Shown piece by piece: positions 60,833 through 64,000 of a DNA stretch of 64,000 nucleotides. A program made the translations under genes and the position numbers. Source of the DNA: CAYWKS01 sp964458935 (lineage in GTDB: Bacteria > Planctomycetota > Phycisphaerae > Phycisphaerales > Zrk34); contig CAYWKS010000011.1 of assembly GCA_964458935.1 (NCBI GenBank), positions 1-64,000 on the forward strand. The letters are read 5' to 3'. The notes under the pieces are model-generated. The model did not search any database and had not been told where the DNA came from. It saw only the letters and a program-made list of their open reading frames with translations. The first letter of the stretch is position 1, and each line of letters starts with the position of its first letter.

Positions 60833-62095
60833 ATGACCTTGCAGGGCGATCCCAAGCGGGCGGCGGCGGAGAAGATCGTGGGCGTGCTCCACGACGCCGG
60901 CCATGTCGCCTACCTCGCCGGCGGGTGCGTGCGGGACATGCTGCTGGGTATGGCGGCCAAGGACTACGACGTGGCCACAGACGCCCCGCCGCCACGCATC
61001 GCCGAGCTGTTCCACAACACCCGCCACGTCGGCGAGGCGTTCGGCGTCATGCTCGTCCGACTCATGCGGTGCGAGATCGAGGTCGCCACCTTCCGCGCCG
61101 AGTCGGGCTACAGCGATGGCCGACGCCCCGACCACGTGCACTTCACCGATGCCGAGCACGATGCGCGACGCCGCGACTTCACGATCAACGGCCTGTTCTA
61201 CGACCCCCGCGAGGATCGGGTCGTCGACTACGTCGACGGCCGGGCCGACCTGCAGCGCGGCGTCGTCCGGGCGATCGGCGACCCGGACGCGCGACTGGGC
61301 GAGGACTATCTGCGGATGCTGCGGGCGGTGCGGTTCGCGGCGCGACTGGGGTTCGTCATCGACCCGCCGACCCGCGCCGCCATCGAACGCCATGCCCCGC
61401 GGCTGGGCTTCATCAGCCGCGAGCGGATCGGCATGGAGATGCGGCTGATCGTGACCGGGCCCAACGCCGCCGATGGCGTCGAGCTGCTCCAGGCCCTGGC
61501 GCTGGATGCGCCCGCCTTCGACGGCCCGCACGTCCGCCCCGATATCGCGACGCTGCGGCGGCTGGATCAGCCCGGCGTCGCCCTGGCGCTGACGGCGGTG
61601 CTGATCGATCGTCACATCGACCGCGAGGCCGCCCGCGATCCGGCAGCGGCGCTGGACCGCGTCAAGGCGGTGCGGCTCGTTCGACAGTGGCGCAGCGCAC
61701 TGGCGCTGAGCAACGACGAGCGGGATCGCATGGCGGCGCTGCTCGGCGGCCTGCGGGAGCTGTTCGACTGGAACGCACTCACGGTCGCTCGAAAGAAGCG
61801 GACGCTCGCCCGGCCGCAGTGGCAGGAGCTGTCGGCCCTGTTCGAGGCGTTCACGGCGGTGTACGGGCTCGGCACCCATCGGGTCGACCTGGCGGATGTG
61901 CCGCCGTTGCAGGCCGAGGGTGTGGCGCCGCGGCCGCTGATCGGCGGCGACGACCTGGTCGCGGCGGGGTTCGCGCCGGGCCCGATGTTCAAGCGGGTGC
62001 TCGACGCGGTGTACGACGCGCAATTGGAGCACCGCGTGACCGACCGCGGTTCAGCCCTGGCGTTGGCGCAGCAGTTGGCGGCACAGCAGTGCTGA
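60833..62095 (+). CDS. Poly(A) polymerase / CCA-adding-family nucleotidyltransferase
   Basis: The 420-residue protein belongs to the class II tRNA nucleotidyltransferase/poly(A) polymerase family. The head has YLAGGCVRDMLLGMAAKDYD with the GG loop and the two catalytic acids D44 and D46, then RRRDFTINGLFYDP and EDYLRMLRAVRFAARLGF. A tail of about 180 residues follows. I cannot tell a poly(A) polymerase from a CCA- or A-adding enzyme by eye. Start 60833 fits the family N-terminus; ATG 60791 would add 14 residues and be coupled to rsmD. Confidence 0.9.
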   Translation: MTLQGDPKRAAAEKIVGVLHDAGHVAYLAGGCVRDMLLGMAAKDYDVATDAPPPRIAELFHNTRHVGEAFGVMLVRLMRCEIEVATFRAESGYSDGRRPDHVHFTDAEHDARRRDFTINGLFYDPREDRVVDYVDGRADLQRGVVRAIGDPDARLGEDYLRMLRAVRFAARLGFVIDPPTRAAIERHAPRLGFISRERIGMEMRLIVTGPNAADGVELLQALALDAPAFDGPHVRPDIATLRRLDQPGVALALTAVLIDRHIDREAARDPAAALDRVKAVRLVRQWRSALALSNDERDRMAALLGGLRELFDWNALTVARKKRTLARPQWQELSALFEAFTAVYGLGTHRVDLADVPPLQAEGVAPRPLIGGDDLVAAGFAPGPMFKRVLDAVYDAQLEHRVTDRGSALALAQQLAAQQC

Positions 62096-62110
62096 AACGC
62101 GCGGCGGTTA

Positions 62111-62140
62111 TTGGCGGGGGCGCCGGTGGTTGTGTAAAAT
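62111..62140 (+). promoter_or_regulatory. Promoter of the small lipoprotein gene
   Basis: TTGGCG (62111-62116), 18 bp and TAAAAT (62135-62140) form a good promoter, starting transcription about 30 bases before ATG 62178. Confidence 0.65.
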
Positions 62141-62177
62141 CCGCCGCGTACTTTCACCCCTCGCAGGGATGCGTCAC

Positions 62178-62402
62178 ATGCGACGACAAGGTTGGCCGGC
62201 TGTGGTGTTGACGGGATTGGCCCTGGGCGCGGGGCTGGCGGCCGCGGCGGGGTGTGAGCCGGCCCTGTTCCCGGAGAACTCGCCCCGAACGCAGTACGAA
62301 CGGTTCGATCGGCTGCGAGGCGATTATCGGCCGGCGGACCAGCCCGGCCAGGGCGGCGACAGCGACCCGGCGCTGCGGCAGAGGCTGGCGCCCAAAGACT
62401 GA
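62178..62402 (+). CDS. Small lipoprotein, unknown
   Basis: The 74-residue precursor has a basic start (MRRQGW), a hydrophobic stretch and a lipobox LAAAAGC, so the mature form would be an acylated lipoprotein of about 50 residues. The mature part is polar and proline/aspartate-rich with ERFDRLRGDYRPADQPGQGG. ATG 62169 is an alternative; AGGG is about ten bases before 62178. It has its own promoter. No family recognised. Confidence 0.7.
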   Translation: MRRQGWPAVVLTGLALGAGLAAAAGCEPALFPENSPRTQYERFDRLRGDYRPADQPGQGGDSDPALRQRLAPKD

Positions 62403-62524
62403 TCGCACAAAGTCGCGCCAAATTACGCAAAAAGTCAAAGCTTTCCGTTGTGACTGACCGATTCATGAGCTAACGTTGGTATTGTTCTTGCTCAAGTACT
62501 GTTTAACCCGACCCGGAGCAGTCC

Positions 62525-63172
62525 TTGCCGACCACGCGAACGAAGCAACGCACCCAGGCGTCAATGATCCCGCGGCGCACGGTCGTGGTCTGGGCGGCGC
62601 TGATCGGGTCGATGACCGTCTCCGCGGGGCTGCTGTTCTGGCTGGAGCCCGGGCCCATCGCCCCGGCCAACACCAGCCTCTCGCTCTCGGTGGTCGCCCG
62701 CGGCGATTCGGCTCGTCCGGTGCTCTTCCAGACCGCGCAACCGCTGCGGTCGGAACTGTGGGATCGCATCGTCATCCATCACTCCGGCACGGCGTCGGGC
62801 AACGCCGCGACGATCGGCCAGACACACAGCGCCCTGGGTTACGGGTCTTTGGGGTATCACTTCGTGATCGGCAACGGGCACGGCGCCAATGACGGGTTGG
62901 TGCAGATCGGCCCGCGGTGGCAGCAGCAGGCCGAAGGCGCCTATGAGCCACGCACCGTGTCCATCTGCCTCGTCGGCAACGGCGACCAGGCACCCCCGAC
63001 GCGGGCGCAGTTCAATCAGTTGGTGGCGTTGATCCGGGCGCTGCAGCAGCGGCTGGACATCGGCGTCGACAACGTGGTCCCGCACAGCCAACTCGCCCCG
63101 ACGACCAGCCCGGGCGAGCACTTCCCGATGAACGCGGTTCGGGTGCAACTGGCCGGCCTCGCCGCACATTAG
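62525..63172 (+). CDS. Membrane-anchored Amidase_2/PGRP-like protein
   Basis: The 215-residue protein has an N-terminal transmembrane helix (VVVWAALIGSMTVSAGLLFW) and a peptidoglycan amidase-type domain. H85 in RIVIHHSGTA and H187 in VVPHSQLAP sit at the two zinc-histidine positions and Y111 in LGYHFVIGNG at the catalytic tyrosine. At the third zinc ligand the sequence is TTSPGEHFP: S195 replaces the usual Cys or Asp, so zinc binding and activity are doubtful. The start is TTG 62525, six bases after GGAG; ATG 62564 is possible. Confidence 0.82.
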   Translation: MPTTRTKQRTQASMIPRRTVVVWAALIGSMTVSAGLLFWLEPGPIAPANTSLSLSVVARGDSARPVLFQTAQPLRSELWDRIVIHHSGTASGNAATIGQTHSALGYGSLGYHFVIGNGHGANDGLVQIGPRWQQQAEGAYEPRTVSICLVGNGDQAPPTRAQFNQLVALIRALQQRLDIGVDNVVPHSQLAPTTSPGEHFPMNAVRVQLAGLAAH

Positions 63173-63427
63173 AACCCGTTTGATACCCGGTCGCGGCTTC
63201 ACCGGGCCTACCATGATGTCGATAGATGTGCACGGGCACGGGTGCGCGTCGCGTGCGTCACGTGATGCGTTGCACGGGCGAGGGTGCTGCCGTATTGTTG
63301 CCGGCGTTGTTCGCATCGCACGCACCGGGGGCTTGCCCACGCCCTGCGACGCACAACCGACGCGGCGGGATCGCGTGCCGTGACCGGTTGGAACGCGCCG
63401 TCGGCGAAGCCAGAGGATGACACGGCC

Positions 63428-64000
63428 ATGGCCGGGATGGACCTGAACGACCAGTTGGGCGGCTACGAGTTGTTGAGCGTGCTCGGCCATGGCGCGAACA
63501 GCACCATCTACGCGGTGACCGATCCCAAGGACAGCCACGTCTACGCGATCAAGCGGGTGATCGTCCGCTCGCCCAGCGACCAGCGTTTCGTGGATCAGGC
63601 GCTGACCGAACACGAGATCGCGGCGAAGCTCGATCACCCGGCGCTGCGGCGGAGCTATCGCATCATCCGCCGCCGCAAGGTGCTCAAGACCTCCGAACTG
63701 CTGGTGCTGATGGAGTTCGTGGACGGGCAGACGATGGAGCAGCACCGACCCCAGACGCTGGACAAGGCGATACGCCTGTTCGCCGAGGCGGCGGACGGGC
63801 TGGCGGCGATGCATCGTGCGGGGTTCGTGCACTGCGACATCAAGCCCAACAACCTCATGGTCACGCCCGACCAGCAGGTGAAGATCATCGACTTCGGCCA
63901 GGCGTGCGCCGTGAACACCACCAAGAAGCGGATCCAAGGCACGCCGGACTACATCGCCCCCGAACAGGTGCTGCGCCGGGCGATGACCGCGCGGACGGAC
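63428..64000 (+). CDS. Ser/Thr protein kinase, N-terminal part (cut by window end)
   Basis: The visible 191 residues are a Hanks-type kinase: glycine loop LGHGANSTIY, VAIK-type lysine K42, E61/E63 region, catalytic loop FVHCDIKPNNLM with D137 and N142, DFG at 155-157 and APE at 177-179. The HRD arginine is Cys (HCD), so it is a non-RD kinase. GTG 63380 could extend the N-terminus by 16 residues; AGAGG lies before 63428. C-terminal domains are outside the window. Planctomycetes have many such kinases. Confidence 0.92.
   Translation, partial: MAGMDLNDQLGGYELLSVLGHGANSTIYAVTDPKDSHVYAIKRVIVRSPSDQRFVDQALTEHEIAAKLDHPALRRSYRIIRRRKVLKTSELLVLMEFVDGQTMEQHRPQTLDKAIRLFAEAADGLAAMHRAGFVHCDIKPNNLMVTPDQQVKIIDFGQACAVNTTKKRIQGTPDYIAPEQVLRRAMTARTD

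Noticed and set aside
1..64000. tRNA, rRNA, CRISPR, insertion sequence or prophage features
   Set aside because: I looked for T-loop consensus sequences, regularly spaced repeats, transposase motifs and phage genes by eye and found none; a tRNA or RNA covariance scan would be more sensitive.

Overview
The window is a GC-rich bacterial chromosome segment that looks like a planctomycete, most likely class Phycisphaerae. The supporting signs are two secreted proteins with PEP-CTERM tails, a FeeM-type acyltransferase, HpnH, a DUF2934 protein with a histone-H1-like lysine-rich arm, a HYxxAFE protein, an ECF sigma factor beside an anti-sigma/prepilin-like hybrid, a sulfatase, a fused indolepyruvate oxidoreductase, and a divided division/shape gene set. 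It is Gram-negative in envelope chemistry: lpxK, hldE, a family 9 glycosyltransferase, an ArnT/PMT-type glycosyltransferase and lnt are all present. I find 63 protein genes packed on both strands. I find no rRNA, tRNA, CRISPR array, insertion sequence or prophage. Placement is inferred from gene content only.

Layout. 0.5-6 kb: a PII protein without the uridylylation tyrosine, a PEP-CTERM subtilase, coaC-rpoZ, an outer-membrane-like protein, a NYN-domain RNase and purE. 6-12 kb: FeeM-like acyltransferase, ECF sigma/anti-sigma pair, hpnH, a lone CBM48 protein and the H1-like/DUF2934 protein. 12-20.5 kb: serA, then an envelope glycoconjugate run (GT39, GT9, DUF2062, maf, lpxK, hldE). 20.5-25.5 kb, minus strand: rsmH, a LysM protein, ftsL-like, ftsI and a sulfotransferase, i.e. 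the top of a dcw-type division cluster. 26-33.4 kb, minus strand: lnt, a HEAT-repeat protein, a coiled-coil membrane protein, a 69-residue membrane protein, mreB, mreC, mreD. 33.4-36.2 kb: a MazG-like protein and priA. 36.2-43.6 kb, minus strand: rpmF-plsX-fabH-fabD-fabG-acpP-fabF, then ald and a stand-alone FliN-type protein. 43.8-53.8 kb: an acyltransferase/N-acyltransferase fusion, a 1222-residue indolepyruvate ferredoxin oxidoreductase, a sulfatase, and bioB followed by a beta-ketoacyl synthase. 53.9-64 kb: three small exported proteins, the HYxxAFE protein, a second PEP-CTERM protein, hisS, two divergent paralogous methyltransferases, rsmD, a poly(A) polymerase-family nucleotidyltransferase, a small lipoprotein, an Amidase_2 protein, and the start of a Ser/Thr kinase cut by the window end.

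The genes read mainly as envelope construction: fatty acids feed lipid A and amide-linked lipids, heptose feeds the LPS core, and Mre/Fts/LysM/amidase functions handle peptidoglycan. The most general regulatory observation is a recurrent TANNNT hexamer exactly 6 or 7 nt upstream of the start codon in eight genes that lack a clear Shine-Dalgarno sequence, which is the signature of leaderless mRNAs. Conventional promoters (TTGACA/TTGGCG-like -35, 17-18 bp, TANNNT) with leaders and ribosome binding sites occur upstream of other genes. Positions were read by eye; none of the homology calls was tested by a search.
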